NCBI GenBank assembly: GCA_963930645.1
Contig: OZ005655.1
Coordinates: 139,299,456 to 139,363,455, forward strand
Length of the DNA: 64,000 bases
Direction of reading: 5' to 3'
Source of the DNA: Salticus scenicus
Lineage: Eukaryota; Arthropoda; Arachnida; Araneae; Salticidae
The notes under the pieces are model-generated. The model saw only the letters and a list, made by a program, of their open reading frames with translations, had not been told where the DNA came from and ran no database searches. Position numbers and translations under genes: made by a program. Within the stretch, counting starts at the first letter, position 1. Every line of letters begins with the position of its first letter. Positions 11,427 to 23,863 of the stretch are shown here, in pieces.

Positions 11427-12425
11427 ATTATTAGCGTACATTTGACATTAAATACAAAATATGTTAGATAATAAGCAATCACATTATTATTAGTTAACAC
11501 CGAGTAGAACTTTGGCCGAGTAACCGAGTACTCGGCTTATTACCGAATACCGAGTAGTTGTAAGAATGAATAATTGGTGTACATATGAAGAATTTTGTAC
11601 ACCTTGATATAAAAAAAAAAAAAAAGGCCTTTTGAACACAAAATTAAGTTAAATGGCAAACAGCATGTTTTCATGAAATGTTTCAGAACTTTTGTAGTGT
11701 ATATATGTACACAAGTAGGTTCATTGTTACATTTGATACTTCCAGCTTAGTGGATTATTAAAACCATAATAACTGATAACTTCATTCTTTATTATATAGC
11801 CTTTCTCAGATGTGATATATTTTTAATAACATTTTAGTGTTTACCTTTTTCATAATTATTTTTTAAATTAAAAATCAATCTTTTCTTACAGTTTTAAAAG
11901 TGTCTTATTTTTATTTGCACAAATATGTAACTAAAGTTTTATCTAGTATTATATAAGGGTTCTTTTTTCTAAAATATTTTATTTTTGTCTGTTTTATAGA
12001 TACAATTGTATGTACTAAGTTTTTATTAAAAAAAAAAAAAAAAAAAAAAAATGCGTATTACACACATACAAGATGGTTATACTTAAATTCTTGTAACTAA
12101 ATGGATAAGCACATATCATGAATCGTCTCTATACAGAGTTTGGTGGCAATCTACTTGGTCGTTTTAACTGCAGAAAGCTGTTTGCAGGAAAAATTTAATG
12201 ACTCTCTATATATATATTTTCATAAATTTTTAGTTTAGTTATTAATAAACAACTCTTATGAATACATTTCTTTCAATAATACATAAAAATAATGAAATTC
12301 TTACAACTACTCGGTATTGTTCGAATACCTAGCCCAAATTTGGCCGAGTACCGAGTACTCGGTACAGCTCTATCAGTTAACATCTAACATATTTTGCATT
12401 TAAAGTTAAATGTACGTTAATAACT
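11427..12425. repeat. Inverted repeat split by a hAT-like insertion
   Basis: The left arm near 11427-11470 (GTACATTTGACATTAAATAC onward to ATATGTTAGAT) is the reverse complement of the right arm near 12383-12425 (ATCTAACATAT onward to AAATGTAC). Removing the element between them joins the arms into a foldback with a short loop. Confidence 0.5.
11500..12374. mobile_element. hAT-like MITE with CCGAGTACTCGG arrays, 8 bp TSD
   Basis: An exact 8 bp duplication AGTTAACA flanks it (11492-11499 and 12375-12382). Both inner ends carry palindromic CCGAGTACTCGG motifs and a shared ACCGAGTAGTTGTAAGAAT block in inverted orientation. The outermost bases differ between the ends, so the left tip may be damaged. 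The centre is AT-rich without coding. Confidence 0.6.
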
Positions 12426-13322
12426 TCAAGTAAATAATCACATCTATACACACACAAAGAAAAAAAAGAAAGAAAGAAAGAAAGAACAGGTAAGAAATTT
12501 TATAAACAAATTAAAAAATTGTCAGTAAGAAAATTAAGTTTCTAAAAGTAGAAAAAAAGTGTATAGTGTTCACTGAAAGCCAGAATTAATTAGTGTAAAA
12601 TATAATTTTTTAAATCGATCTTATAATGTTGTAAATTGTATTGTAAATACGAAAAAAATCATGTATTAGTAATTTAAGAAGAAAATATTAATGTGTGCAA
12701 TTTTCAAAATTAAAATTTTGGTAAAAAAAAAAAAAATGTAAATTTTGGAAAAGGAATCGCTTATAAAAGATGACTTTATCATTATTTCTTTTATTTAAAA
12801 AAACATTGTCATGTTCCATATAATCAATCAGACGCAGACGAAACAATTCGCAAAAATTTTATCATCTAAACAAAATATATTTGTAATCGCTTTATAACCA
12901 AATCTATAACTAAAATAACATTTAGGAATGATAAAATAACATTTAGGAATGAATAAATATAATAAACACTAACTTGTTCTAAACACATAAAAAATCAAAT
13001 AACCGAATTCAAAATACCATAGATTATCTCTTGATCCGTAATGAAGGAAAATTCAAGAGATTAAGATTTCAATAATTATATATACTGTAAGAAGTATTCA
13101 AAAAATAATTTTTAAGAATTGATTTAAAATATATTACTTATCTTAAAATACGGGAAAATATGCGAAATATGAATATTCTAAAAATACATGAATTTTTCCG
13201 TTTAGTTGTGCATTCGTTCAAACACAGTTCTATTTTAATTTTAAATATGGAGCATCGCATGAGTAAACAAATTCTATTCGAGCATGCGCAGTTTCAGCCT
13301 GAGTAGTTCAGGTACCTCCAAC

Positions 13323-13894
13323 TAGAGGTGAGTTCGGGCTCTATTTTGGCAATCCGAGCCCGCCCGGGCCCGAAACATTTTTGAACTGAGCCCGCCCGAG
13401 CTCGAAAAATTTTGTGTGATCAGAGCCCGAGCCCGATATTAAAAGTGGTGCGCTATGCAACGCATACACAATAGTAAAATTAAATACCGTTTTCATTTTC
13501 AAATTAATTTTCTTATTATCAGTCCTCAATTTAAATAACTATAAATGTTATTATAACAATTTATAATGTCTGTGTCTCTGTATACATGTATATATTTATA
13601 TAATAGATATTTATAGTGCAGCCCATTGTTTATAACGCGCCTATCGGGTAAAAAAATTATCCGAATGAGTGATATAATGAGGCCTCATGACTATTATGAC
13701 ATTACTAAAGGTGCTCTCAAAATGAATAATTTTTTTTTAAATTTTTTCCATTTTCCAGTTAGTGAAGAATAAAATAAACGGAACTTTTAGCTTGAATCCG
13801 AGCCCGCCCGGAGCCCGAAGACTTGCGTAAGATTTGAGCCCGATCGGGCTCGGGCTCGGGCTTACGGGCTCGGGCTGAGCCCGTCTCATCTCTA
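13323..13894. mobile_element. hAT-like MITE with GAGCCCGGGCTC arrays
   Basis: The ends TAGAG(G/A)TGAG followed by C/G-rich 'gagcccg' repeats are inverted relative to each other. The expected 8 bp duplication is absent: CCTCCAAC on the left, CACGAGAT on the right. The ends may come from different insertions, or the flanks may have been rearranged. A 120-codon open stretch on the minus strand crosses its right end and is not a recognisable protein. Confidence 0.5.
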
Positions 13895-14126
13895 CACGAG
13901 ATGGCTTTGTCATCGGTCAGTGACGCAACCATGACATAGTACGCTACCCATTGCTCCATTGTAGTGAATACGCTTAATTTGTAAAGCTTTGATATAATAC
14001 TGTCAGATAAAAATCGTCTGCATTTATAATGGAAAATAATTTGATAATTTAATAAATAATTTGTATTGAATAAATTTCGTGTAAAATTATATAGAAGAAA
14101 GTCATGTGGTAGCCACATCATGCTAG

Positions 14127-15108
14127 TTGTATTTTAAATCTATTCTTTCGAGAGTGTGGCAACTTTCAATCCAAAAATAGATCACAGATTATTCCTAAAA
14201 GTCCGAAAATGTTACAGTAACTGTCAAAAATTTGAAATGTAACCTTTTCATTTCCAATGTCCATACTAAAGTGCTAAGATAAAATTTGCTATTTTGAGCC
14301 TCTCTGCGTTTTGTATTAAGGGGTCGTATACCATTTTAGAATGGTTTAGTGCAAATAAAAAATGACTGTTTCAAATGATCACAAGTTTTCTTTAGTTTTT
14401 ATTAAAATGACGCAAAAACTGGTGTGATATTGAAGGCTTAACTTTTGGAAAATCATTAAGTTGATACTCTTAAATTAATTACAATAAAACATACAACAAA
14501 TCATCAATGTAGGAAAAGTTTTCAATGTTATTTTGCTATCCGTAAGATAATTGATTAGGAATTTACATATTAACATGTAACTTTCATTAAAATGTTCTCA
14601 AAGCTTCTGTCTATAGAATGAATTAAGATCTTTAAAGTAATTGTTTTCGTTATTTTCGATGTTAAGTTATTAAAAGATTTCATACATTTCTGCATTTTGC
14701 AAATTTGTACGATATATTAAAATATTTCACCCCAAAGGATTTCTATATAATTAATTCATTCTGTAGAATTCAAATTCAGTTTTGGGAACTTTTAATCCAA
14801 GTCATATGTTAATATGTAAATTTTAAATTAACTTATTCAGCGTGTATTAAAAATTTCTGAAAATTTTTGCTACATTGATGATTTATTATATCTTTTATTG
14901 TAATTAATAAAGCGATCGTGAGTATCCTGACAACTACGAGGACATTTTTTTCTGAGAGGTCTCCAGAAACTAGGTCCGACTTGCTGAATTTTCCAAATTT
15001 TCTTAATGAAAATTTCATAAAACACTGTTTATATTACTTTTTTTACATGCTGAAAATTTTGAAAAAAAAAAAAAAAAAAAAAAAATGTTATTTATTTTCA
15101 AAAGAAAA
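14127..15108. other. AT-rich intergenic DNA
   Basis: No gene is seen. Short open stretches near 14833-15115 overlap on both strands and run into an A homopolymer, so they look non-coding. Confidence 0.5.
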
Positions 15109-15690
15109 ATGCTGATTAGATGTGGGGATCAATCGCTCAACAGGTGGCTCTGTAATCCTATTTTTTTCTAAACTTTTCACATTGCTGTATGGGATAAAAT
15201 TTCGTATAAATGAACATAATAAGAGTTATTTTTAACGTGTGATTGGGAAATTAATATGAATTAATAATAATAGTAGTAGTAAAGTAGTAAAAAAAGTTTG
15301 GGGATTTGAGAGCATCACTTCTTCCCATGGGGGGAAAGTAGCCACCGAGGGATGTAAATTTTCAATATGAGTATTTTCCGAAAGATCTCGGCAGTGCCTT
15401 TGAAACGAATGGTTGAACCATAGATCTGTGATAATTTAAAACAAAGTTATCGACCCCCCCCCCCCATTTTTTAACAAGGGAATATATATATATATATATA
15501 TATATATATCATTTCTTCTGATGTTGGCACAAAATTGACTTTCTTTCGGCATTTATTGTTATAATTCTGTCAGTAAAAAATCGTCTGCATTTATCATGGA
15601 AAATACTTTCCATAAATAATAATTTAATAAATAATTTGTACTGCATGAATTTGTGTAAAATTATATAGAAGAAAGTCTTATAGTGTACTT
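15109..15690 (+). mobile_element. Helitron/Helentron-like element, family A copy 5, truncated
   Basis: It shares the middle and 3' part of copy 4: 'ggagcatcac', the GATAATTTAAAACAAAGTTA site, the 'aaaatcgtctgcatttatcatgg' block and 'atatagaagaaagtct'. The final hairpin has decayed and the 5' block with the GT tract is missing. It preserves the empty site for the CAGGGTTGCC MITE of copy 4. A C run and a TA microsatellite lie near 15455-15510. Confidence 0.55.
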
Positions 15691-16734
15691 TTTTTTTTAA
15701 ACTTTTGAAGCCTATGTAGTTTTCTTTATCCTTATCGTTTTCGCATGCTTCTTTCAGCTAGATATGAGAAGCTGATTGAATTCCTTTTGCTTTTACCTTA
15801 ATATTAAAATATTTTAGTTGTTAAATAAATTCAATATCAATTTTCTTCTATATTCGTACCATTCGCCTTATCTCTCTTTTATTTTCTTTTAATCTCTTTT
15901 AATGTCTTATTTGGTATATTTAACTGCTTAAATGAAGGTTCTGGGAATATACAAGGAAGGAAAAAGAGAAGTTAATATCTGGAAAAGCGAGGAGATTTAA
16001 ACGTGTCGGGGAGGGGGGGGGGGCACAGTTTTTCTTTTGTTAACGATATGACGATTTTTTTTTTAATATGCATAATTAATACAATTGTGACCTTTCTTTT
16101 CTGGTCTTCTAAGTAGCAGTGTTCTGTAATGTGCCCCCCCCCTTTTTTTTTGTGAATAATAATAATAAAGACCAGATGGTTGACTGATACCCCCAATCTA
16201 AACATGGAAATAACTTGTCAGATCGATTTCCATGCACAAACCCATATCTTTTATTTTTTCTATTTTTATTTATTTATTTTTAATTTTTTTTTTTTTTTTC
16301 CAGTAAAGGCCAAAGCCCTTTAATGAATAATTTTTTCTCCTATGAAGAGTGTATAAATAAAACAATAAAACTTCCCTGAGATTATAATCAGATTAATTTC
16401 GAATCATCCAAAACCCTTCATTCCTGGTTATATATAATTAATATAATTAAATCTTTATTTTTACATTGTATGGGCTAAAATATACCTCTATTATTTAAAA
16501 GTCATTATTATTATTATTTTCTTCTGAATTTTTACAAAATCAGTCCGAAAGAGTAATTGTTTTCAACTTTAATTGTTTTATTTTCTCAAAATATTTTTTA
16601 TCTCAAAAACTGAAGTTATTCATTAAAATTAAAAATATGTTACAATATTATTGACTTACATTATTGCAATATTATTTCTGTTGCATATTAAGTGTGATAA
16701 ATGATATTACAGAGAATTTATTTCAGGTGGCTTT
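15691..16734. other. AT-rich intergenic DNA with homopolymers
   Basis: No gene is seen. A G run lies near 16012 and a C/T run near 16134. Confidence 0.5.
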
Positions 16735-17700
16735 TTTGCTGTTAAAATACATCAAGAAAAGATACTTTTTGAAATTGTAGGCTACTCGAATTTCTAATAA
16801 AAATCAGGTAACGAAAATAGCAATGATAATAATAAAAACAAACAAACAAATAAATAAATAAAAACGCATGAAAAGAACGAAATTATACTACTTTTGAATT
16901 CTTTTTACATTTGCTGTTCTATTTTCGTTATTTTAGAGAAAAATTTAAGCGATTTGTTTCTGTCTCATGAAAAAGGAATTGTTCGTATTTTTCGTTTCAT
17001 TTATCTCGCTGTATGGCTAAGAAAAAACTCCTTTATCATTGTGATAATGTCGCGCCAATGATAAAAGACAAAATAGAAATCCTCTAGCCACTTTTTCAAT
17101 TTGCATGATATTTATTCCGCTTCATCGAAGAAAATGTCGAGCATTGCATTTGATGCTACTTATATTTATTTATTTGCTAATGTACATATAAAGAGAAATT
17201 TGCAGAAAGTGATAAATTGCACAACTATCCATATTTAAACTATCCAATTCTGTCTTACATGCTATCTTCTTTTTTTCTTTTTCTAGTTCGCGAACGTGTC
17301 TCGTGCGCTTTTTTTTTTTTTTTTTTCTGTACCTATGCGTTTGTAGGTGGGGAAAGAACAATGAGAATTTTATAAAAAGAGCGTATTATTATTATAAAAA
17401 ATTTTTTAGCATTTATTTATGTATTTTTTACTAAGCTATATCCAAAATTGTAATTTCTAATTTATTACTAGATAAGCTACATCCAGAATTGGAGAATAAT
17501 AATAGGGAATTTAAGGGGGAGAGAGGGGGAAGCGTATTATTATTATTATTATTTTAAATATCATATTTTATAGTGTTCTTAAAACTTTACTCAACTACAT
17601 TCAACATTTGAATTACAAATTAATTATTAGATTAACAGCTTCAAAATTAGAAAGAAACATTAAAGAAGTAGCACCTACTAAATTATTCAATCTTTCTTTT
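16735..17700. repeat. Triplicated segment, copy 1
   Basis: This segment recurs at 18960-19900 and 20555-21480 in the same orientation. Shared landmarks in order are 'gatactttttgaaatt', 'ctgctctattttcgttattt', 'aagcgatttgtttctgtctc', 'gctaagaaaaactcctttat', 'ttgtgataat' and 'gataaattgcacaact'. No long open frame or transposon end is seen. The function is unknown. Confidence 0.7.
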
Positions 17701-17720
17701 CTTTTTCTTCTTCTTCTTCT

Positions 17721-17755
<35 letters not shown>

Positions 17756-17943
17756 TAGACTAATATATATATATATGTTTTTATTTTATTTTAAGTGTAT
17801 TAATTTGTAGAGAAATGTATCATGTCACGTTCATTAAAATTATAGAGATGTTAATAATATTATTATCAGCGAGAGAAATAAAAAACATATTAAGAACACA
17901 TTTATTGTAATTGTATCTAAGAAACTTATTGCACAAGTTTTTA

Positions 17944-18618
17944 CTTCCAGTACCCGACTACCGTTAGGTAATAGAAGTATTGTATTCGGTCCAACAATTA
18001 GATATCGAGATTTCATCTGATTTACATGTTTTAAGGTCTCCTCAGTCCAAAAAAGTGGTTTTTGGCAATTGGTCCGTATGTGTGTGTGTGTGGGGGGGGG
18101 ATGGAGGGGGGAATCTTCTGACTGTTATATCTCGGAAACTAATAAAGAGTAATCAACGAAACTTTAGAATTGAAACAAGTCTGGTGTACGGATAAATTTT
18201 CTAAATTTTGAAGAAAAAAAAAAAATTGGAAAACTGGAAGTGGTCCATATCTCAAAAACGGCACTAACGATTTTCGTCAAATTTGCTGTATAAACACTCT
18301 ATTAGATGTCCTTTCGAATGATATAGTTGGTTATTTCAGGAAAATTGACAGGCGTCCTGTAGAAATAGCTCAATTTCAGGTCATGCAAGTGCGTTCCTTG
18401 CAAAACGACTGTATGATTTTTTTTTTCAAACTTGCCATATTAACCCTCTTTTAAAAATCCTTTTGCATGTAATTGTTGTTTTCTGGTCAACAGTTAATTA
18501 TGCCAAGCTTTGGTAAAAGTTGATATCTGAAAAACGGCTCTAATGATTTTCTTGAAAATTGTTACATAAACCCATTTTAGATATACATTTCTCGTGCGTT
18601 AATTGTCATTTCTTTTTC

Positions 18619-18650
<32 letters not shown>

Positions 18651-18826
18651 GCTGTGTAAACTCTGTTTTATGTTTTTAAACGTGTATTAACTTTCTCTTA
18701 CCGGAAAATTTTTAAGTGTCTATTTCATTAGGTCAATTCTGTGTCTTCTGATAACATTATCTCCAAAAAGTGCATATAATACGTGTAATAGTGGGTAATA
18801 GAAGTCGTGTGGTTGTTTCACACCAG
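17944..18826 (+). mobile_element. Helitron/Helentron-like element, family B copy 1
   Basis: The 5' end has an inverted pair (TTCCAGTACC ... GGTAATAGAAG), then 'gtattgtattcggtcc' and 'gatttacatgttttaaggtc', homologous to family A. A GTGTGTGTGG tract lies near 18080. The body has three ~160 bp units each starting 'atctcaaaaacggc' or similar. The 3' end is a GTGTG/CACAC hairpin closing in CACACCAGA. No coding is seen. It lies between copies 1 and 2 of the triplicated segment. Confidence 0.65.
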
Positions 18827-18959
18827 ATTTTTCTTAAAGCTATAATTTATTTCTGTTTCATATTGAAAGTTATTTATTAGTGGATTAAATGAAACAATAA
18901 ATAAGCAATATATTTATTTCAGATTGCCCCTCCCCCTTTTTTTTTAAAATCCCTTTCTT

Positions 18960-19900
18960 CTTTTCTTCTGAATTAAATCATGAAAATGATACTTTTTGAA
19001 ATTTTAGATTGTACAAATTTTGCTTAAAACATTTCTGATAAAAACCGAATAAAGAAGAAAAGAAAAAGTAAGGCATATCGAAAGAGCCAAAGTACCTTTA
19101 AATTCCTTTTCACATCTGCTGCTCTATTTTCGTTATTTCAGTCAAAATTTTTAAGCGATTTGTTTCTGTCTCTTGAAAAAAGAATTGTTTTTATTTTTTC
19201 GTTTCGTTTGTCTGGCTATATAGCTAAGAAAAACTCCTTTATTGTGATAATATGCTGATATGATAAAAGATAAAATAGAAGTCTCCTTTTCACTTTTTCA
19301 GTTAGCAAGATATTTATGTATTCTACTTCAGCAAAGAAAGCACAGAAAATTGCATTCGTTTCTACCGTATTTATTTGCTAATGCCGCATATGAAGGAAGA
19401 TATGATAGAAAGTGATAAATTGCACAACTCTCCACACTTAAACCATCTCATTCTGTTTTGCATTGAATGGTTTAAGTAATTATCGTTTCTGCTAGTTCGT
19501 ATATCATGACGTGTGCTTTTTCTTTTTCAATGAAGCATTTTACAGGGAGTGTGCATTATTTAATAAAGAATTAAAAAAAAAAAAAAAAAAAAAAAATCAT
19601 TTTTACTGTTCATGATTACTAAGTTCACTAAGCTGCGTCTAAAATTATAATTACTACTTCATTATTATATAAACTACATCAAGAACTAGAGATAAGTAAT
19701 AGGAAATTTTGAGGAAAGGGGAAATATTTCATTTTCAAAAGTACCTTCATCATATTTTATATTGTCCCGTAAGGTTTTACTAAGTTACATATAGATTTTG
19801 AACAACTTCTTTATTATTTGATCAACTTCATATAAGTTAAAGGAAAAAATTCAAGAAGTATCCTATTAAATAATTATTTAAGTTTTACTAATTTTTTACA
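18960..19900. repeat. Triplicated segment, copy 2
   Basis: It has the same ordered landmarks as 16735-17700. It starts about 2.2 kb after copy 1, or about 1.35 kb if the Helitron-like insertion is removed. Confidence 0.7.
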
Positions 19901-20554
19901 AATTTTGTCCGAAAGTCATGGGTGAAAAAGTTATTTATATTTAATATAAGAAATGAATACATATATATTTAATTTAAGAACTGAAAACTGTGTGAAACAA
20001 CGGAAAAATTGAAACAGGTGAAACTCAAATAACAATGAGAAGAAGCTGGAACTACCAATTTTTAGGAAGGGGGGGGGGGAATAGTGGGATAGCTAAAATT
20101 AAAGTTTTCAAGATTACCATTGTCATATGAAATATTTATAATGTCATCGATATAGCTAAAAAGTTGAAGTTTTTTAAATTTAAAATCACGTTAAAAAATA
20201 CAGATAAAATAAGCACACTTGGTATTAAATACATCAAGCATACTTGGTACTAAATACATCAAGCATACTTGAACTAGATCTGCCTTGCATGTATCTATCT
20301 CTATCTATCTATCTATATTAATTTTTAAGAAATATACTTTGTCATTGTAACAGTTCATCTACAGGTACTAAAAATAATATTGTGAAACAGTGAAATAAAA
20401 AAGCGCATTAAGAGAAAATTTATTATATCTGAAAAATTCGATTTGCAAGTTTCTTTCAAACTATAATTTAAATCTGTAACGCATTGAGAGCGTTTAGTGT
20501 GATAAATAATACACAGCCTATTTATTATAGGTAGATTTTTTTTCCCTTTTATTA
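19901..20554. other. AT-rich DNA with a short tandem repeat
   Basis: About 2.5 copies of a 26 bp unit ('catacttggtactaaatacatcaag') lie at 20215-20275, followed by a CTAT microsatellite near 20297. No gene is seen. Confidence 0.5.
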
Positions 20555-21114
20555 TTATAAGGAACTAAAATCATGAAAGAATAACTTTTATATTTTAAAT
20601 TGTACGAATTTTAAATATTTCTAATAAAAACCCAGTAAAGAAGAAAAGAATAAATAAAGACCCATAAAAAGAGCGAAAGCGCTTTTGGATTCTTTTCACA
20701 TCTGCTGCTCTATATTCGTTATTTTAGAGAAAATTTTTAAGCAATTTGTTTGTGTCTCATGAAAAAGGAATTGTTTTTATTTTTTGTTACATTTGTCTGG
20801 CTGTATCGCTAAGAAGAAACTTTATTATTGTGATAATGTCATGCTGATGATAAAAGGCAGAAATTCTTTTCACAATTTTTCAATTTGCATATTTATTATG
20901 CTTCACAGAAGAAAATGTCGAGTATTGCATTTGCTGCTGCTATTTATTTGCTAAAGTGTATACATTAAAAAGAAAAAAAAAAAAAGAATTGGCAGAAAAT
21001 GATAAATTGAACAACTACCCGTGTTTAAACCACCCATTTATGTTTTACATGTTATCATTATCGTTTTTTGCTAGTTCGCATTCGCATATCGAACGTGGCG
21101 TGCCTTTTTTTCCC

Positions 21115-21148
<34 letters not shown>

Positions 21149-21480
21149 CCCTTCTTTATTTGTGCGTGTGTTACAGATAGTAAGTGAGGGTAGCTTAGAG
21201 ATTTTCAGTAGAAGAGCATATTAAAAGAATATATATATATCGGTCATAATCTTTTACCAAGCTACTTAGAGAGGAGTAACAGGAATTTTTATTTATTTGT
21301 TGTTATTTGGAGGGGGAGGGGCGCGAGAAGTATCATTTCTTTTTTAAAAATATTATCATTTATATTAGTCTTAACATTTTACCAAGCAACTTCGAAATTT
21401 AGAATTGTTATTTAATATTAGATGAACTACAGGGGTATTACATTTCCTGGAATTTCTAAATACTTTTTTTTTTTTTCTTG
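20555..21480. repeat. Triplicated segment, copy 3
   Basis: It has the same ordered landmarks as copies 1 and 2, starting about 1.6 kb after copy 2. A long T run near 21118-21148 interrupts it. Confidence 0.7.
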
Positions 21481-23154
21481 TGAAATGTCCTGAATTTCAG
21501 TACAATTTCAAATCTATTCATTTCCCCTTCACTTTTCAAGGAGAAAGGTTATCTCAAAACGGTATTTTCAGAGTTTACAGTTTAGTCAATTTTATTATTA
21601 TTATGATTATTTACCTTATCTAACAATAATACGGTTCCTATGGAGGATTTTCTATAAATAATAATATTGTCACAAAAGAGACGAGTAGCATATCGGAAAT
21701 CAGAATCCATGTTTTACACGTTTGGAGGGAGTCGTATTTTCACATGTTAAATGTACAGCTGACTTAGCGCAAATAAAGATGGCAAGCTCAGAAATGGAAG
21801 CTTGATAAAGATCTTGCTACTTTCAAAATCCTCAAAAGAAAGAAGTGAGATCTGTTGATAAATTTTAAACAATTAACCTTAGAAGAAGATGATTTGAAGA
21901 GTGAAGAAAAAATGCTTTGTCTAATACAGCATAGATAAGTTGCAGCATGACATCAATAATAAGCAAACTATTAAAGTTGGGCAGATGATATTGGAAACTG
22001 ATATTGGCACAGTTAAGACTATTAGGGATAGATTATCTGTTATTAAAAAATAAAAAAAATAAAAAGTCTAAAGCTTGGAAGGGGTGGGGGGAGTGAAATA
22101 TTTTATCAAAACTTTTTTTTTTTTAAACATATATTTTTTTAAAACACATTTTTTTAAACATGTATATATATATATATATATTATATATATTCTTTTAAAT
22201 TATATGCTTTGTTTATAGACTTAATATAGTTAAAGTTTGACTATAAAAAGTACTAAGTTTGTTATGTAATTTTTAATATTTCAATACTGTGTACTTAAGT
22301 GTTCATAGCAAAATGACTTGCCGTATGAATGCATTATGATTTTGAAATTCCCACCAGGCACAAAAATTTAAATTGCTGTAATGAATATTATAGCTATTTA
22401 GAAGTTATTCATTTTTTTTTTTTTTAAACCATATATTTAGTGTGATTATATTTTATGTACTTGATAAATTATATTTTTAATTTATTAAGCAATTTGTTTT
22501 TCTACATTATGTAATTTATATAGTTAAATTTCAGTAAAATTATATCTGGCCGGATCTTCTGAAAAAGGACAATTTGTAATGCGTATATGACCTAAAATTA
22601 ACCTGATATTTTATAAAAAATTGAGTCTTGAAAAAAAAATTTTTTAAGCCACTACTATACCTGGAACTACATCAAAAGTTAGGGGGTAGGATTGAAGACA
22701 TAGTCCATTATACTTATTAAATTTTACCGAAATAAATTTTGTCAAAAAAAAAAAAAAAAAGATTTTAAATTTTAACTGTATCGATGTATAGAAATGCACT
22801 TTGTCTTTGAAATAGTTCATTAAAATTATAAAAACGCTAACAGTATTTTTGTCAAAGAGAAAGCTAAACAAAACCAAAGGGAAAGAAGTAGTTAGAAGAC
22901 ATTGTACATTACATTATTTTTCTTTACCTTTTTCTTTCTTTCTTTCTTCTATGTTAAATACTTTATTTAAGCGTATTTGTTCAATCCGGGGAATTTATTT
23001 TACCTGCGGTAATGTATTTGTAAAAGTTAATAGAATGCTTTGTTTCAAAGTTTATTTACTTTAGAAAGGATTTAGAATTTTAAAGAAAAGGGGGGAAAAA
23101 AAAAAAAAAGCTTTTAAAAAATTTTTTTTTCTTTCTTTCTTTTCTTTTCTTTTC

Positions 23155-23185
<31 letters not shown>
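21481..23185. other. Intergenic DNA; possible decayed gene fragment at 21700-22060
   Basis: Most of it is AT-rich with TA and CTTT microsatellites. The part at about 21700-22060 is less AT-biased ('gatggcaagctcagaaatggaagc', 'gaagaagatgatttgaagagtgaag'), as in a decayed coding or processed sequence. I do not recognise a protein and stops interrupt all frames. Confidence 0.35.
23182..23185. repeat. Target site duplication, left
   Basis: TATA directly before the LTR matches TATA at 29236-29239. Because the target is a TA repeat, the true duplication length (4 or 5 bp) cannot be fixed. Confidence 0.55.
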
Positions 23186-23191
<6 letters not shown>

Positions 23192-23665
23192 ATATGAGCT
23201 GAGCGTCTAGGGGTGGGGCAATGAAGAGGTGCGATTAAGATAACTAAAAACATTTATTACGTACACAACACAGTTTACACAAAGATAAAATGATAATATT
23301 AGCAGGGTTTCCATCAATAACATTTGCTGGTTTCGAGGCCTAATACACATAACAAGCTCTCTTCATTACTAGGACTAACAGAAAGTAACATATATGAGCA
23401 CTGACTCGCTCTACAATTCACATTAGTACCTACGCGTACTATTTCTAATAAGTGAGATTATGGTATAGAGCTCTCCATGGCTCTACACACTTATACAGAG
23501 CACAACAAGCTCTAATTAGCAGAAAAATGAGCCTGTCAGCCTACGCGCTGAAGGTCTCAACCGATCTCCACTGCAGCCAGATCTCAACTCCTCCGTTTGT
23601 CATCTCGTTCAATGATACGCATCCGAGGCAGCGCCATCTGTAGGCTGTGCACGGAACTTCCCACA
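23186..23665 (-). repeat. 3' LTR (480 bp)
   Basis: On the minus strand it starts TGTGGGAAGTTCCGTGCAC and ends CATATACTACA. It matches 28756-29235 over the full length with one difference by eye. The flanking internal side shows only a short purine-rich stretch (AGAATGGCAGAGCG), not a classical polypurine tract. Confidence 0.95.
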
Positions 23666-23863
23666 ACGCTCTGCCATTCTGATGTTGCGGTGACCTCACC
23701 GTAAACCAACCTGGGATACTAAAGGATATCTGCAAAATACAATTAAAAGAAAAAAAAACAAAAAAGAGAAACAGACATTAAAAAAATTATGTACATAAAA
23801 ATTCACAGTTAACTTTTTTTTTTTTTTTTTGTAAAGTTTATCAGTCCATTTAGTTCAGTCTAT

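Larger units (their letters stand above)
11215..13991. mobile_element. TIR element with 9 bp TSD, carrying nested elements
   Basis: The ends are CAAAGCT(A/T)TACAAATTAAG in inverted orientation (19 bp, one mismatch). The exact duplication ATATAATAC flanks both sides (11206-11214 and 13992-14000). It interrupts the Helitron-like copy 4. Two further elements sit inside it (11500-12374 and 13323-13894), so its own length is about 1.3 kb. No transposase is seen. An 8-9 bp TSD would suit Mutator-like, Merlin, P or hAT elements, and I cannot choose. Confidence 0.6.
10096..14126 (+). mobile_element. Helitron/Helentron-like element, family A copy 4, split by insertions
   Basis: The 5' end near 10101 shows the inverted pair CTTTCTTGTATAT/ATATATAAAGAAA, then the GATGGATTTACACGTTTTG block and a GT-rich stretch near 10243. 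The body continues to 11214 and resumes at 14001 after a 2777 bp insertion. It ends in an ATGTGG-TAG-CCACAT hairpin and CTAG at 14123-14126. The order of modules matches copy 5 (15109-15690), which lacks the insertions. Without inserts the element would be about 0.8 kb. Confidence 0.65.

Noticed and set aside
13759..14121. 120-codon open stretch on the minus strand
   Set aside because: It crosses the end of a motif-array MITE and the tail of a Helitron-like element. The repeated Arg/Glu/Pro part is the translated GC-rich array.
23452..23735. Open stretches in the LTR (also at 29022)
   Set aside because: They lie inside the LTR, occur in both LTRs by duplication, and have no recognisable domain.
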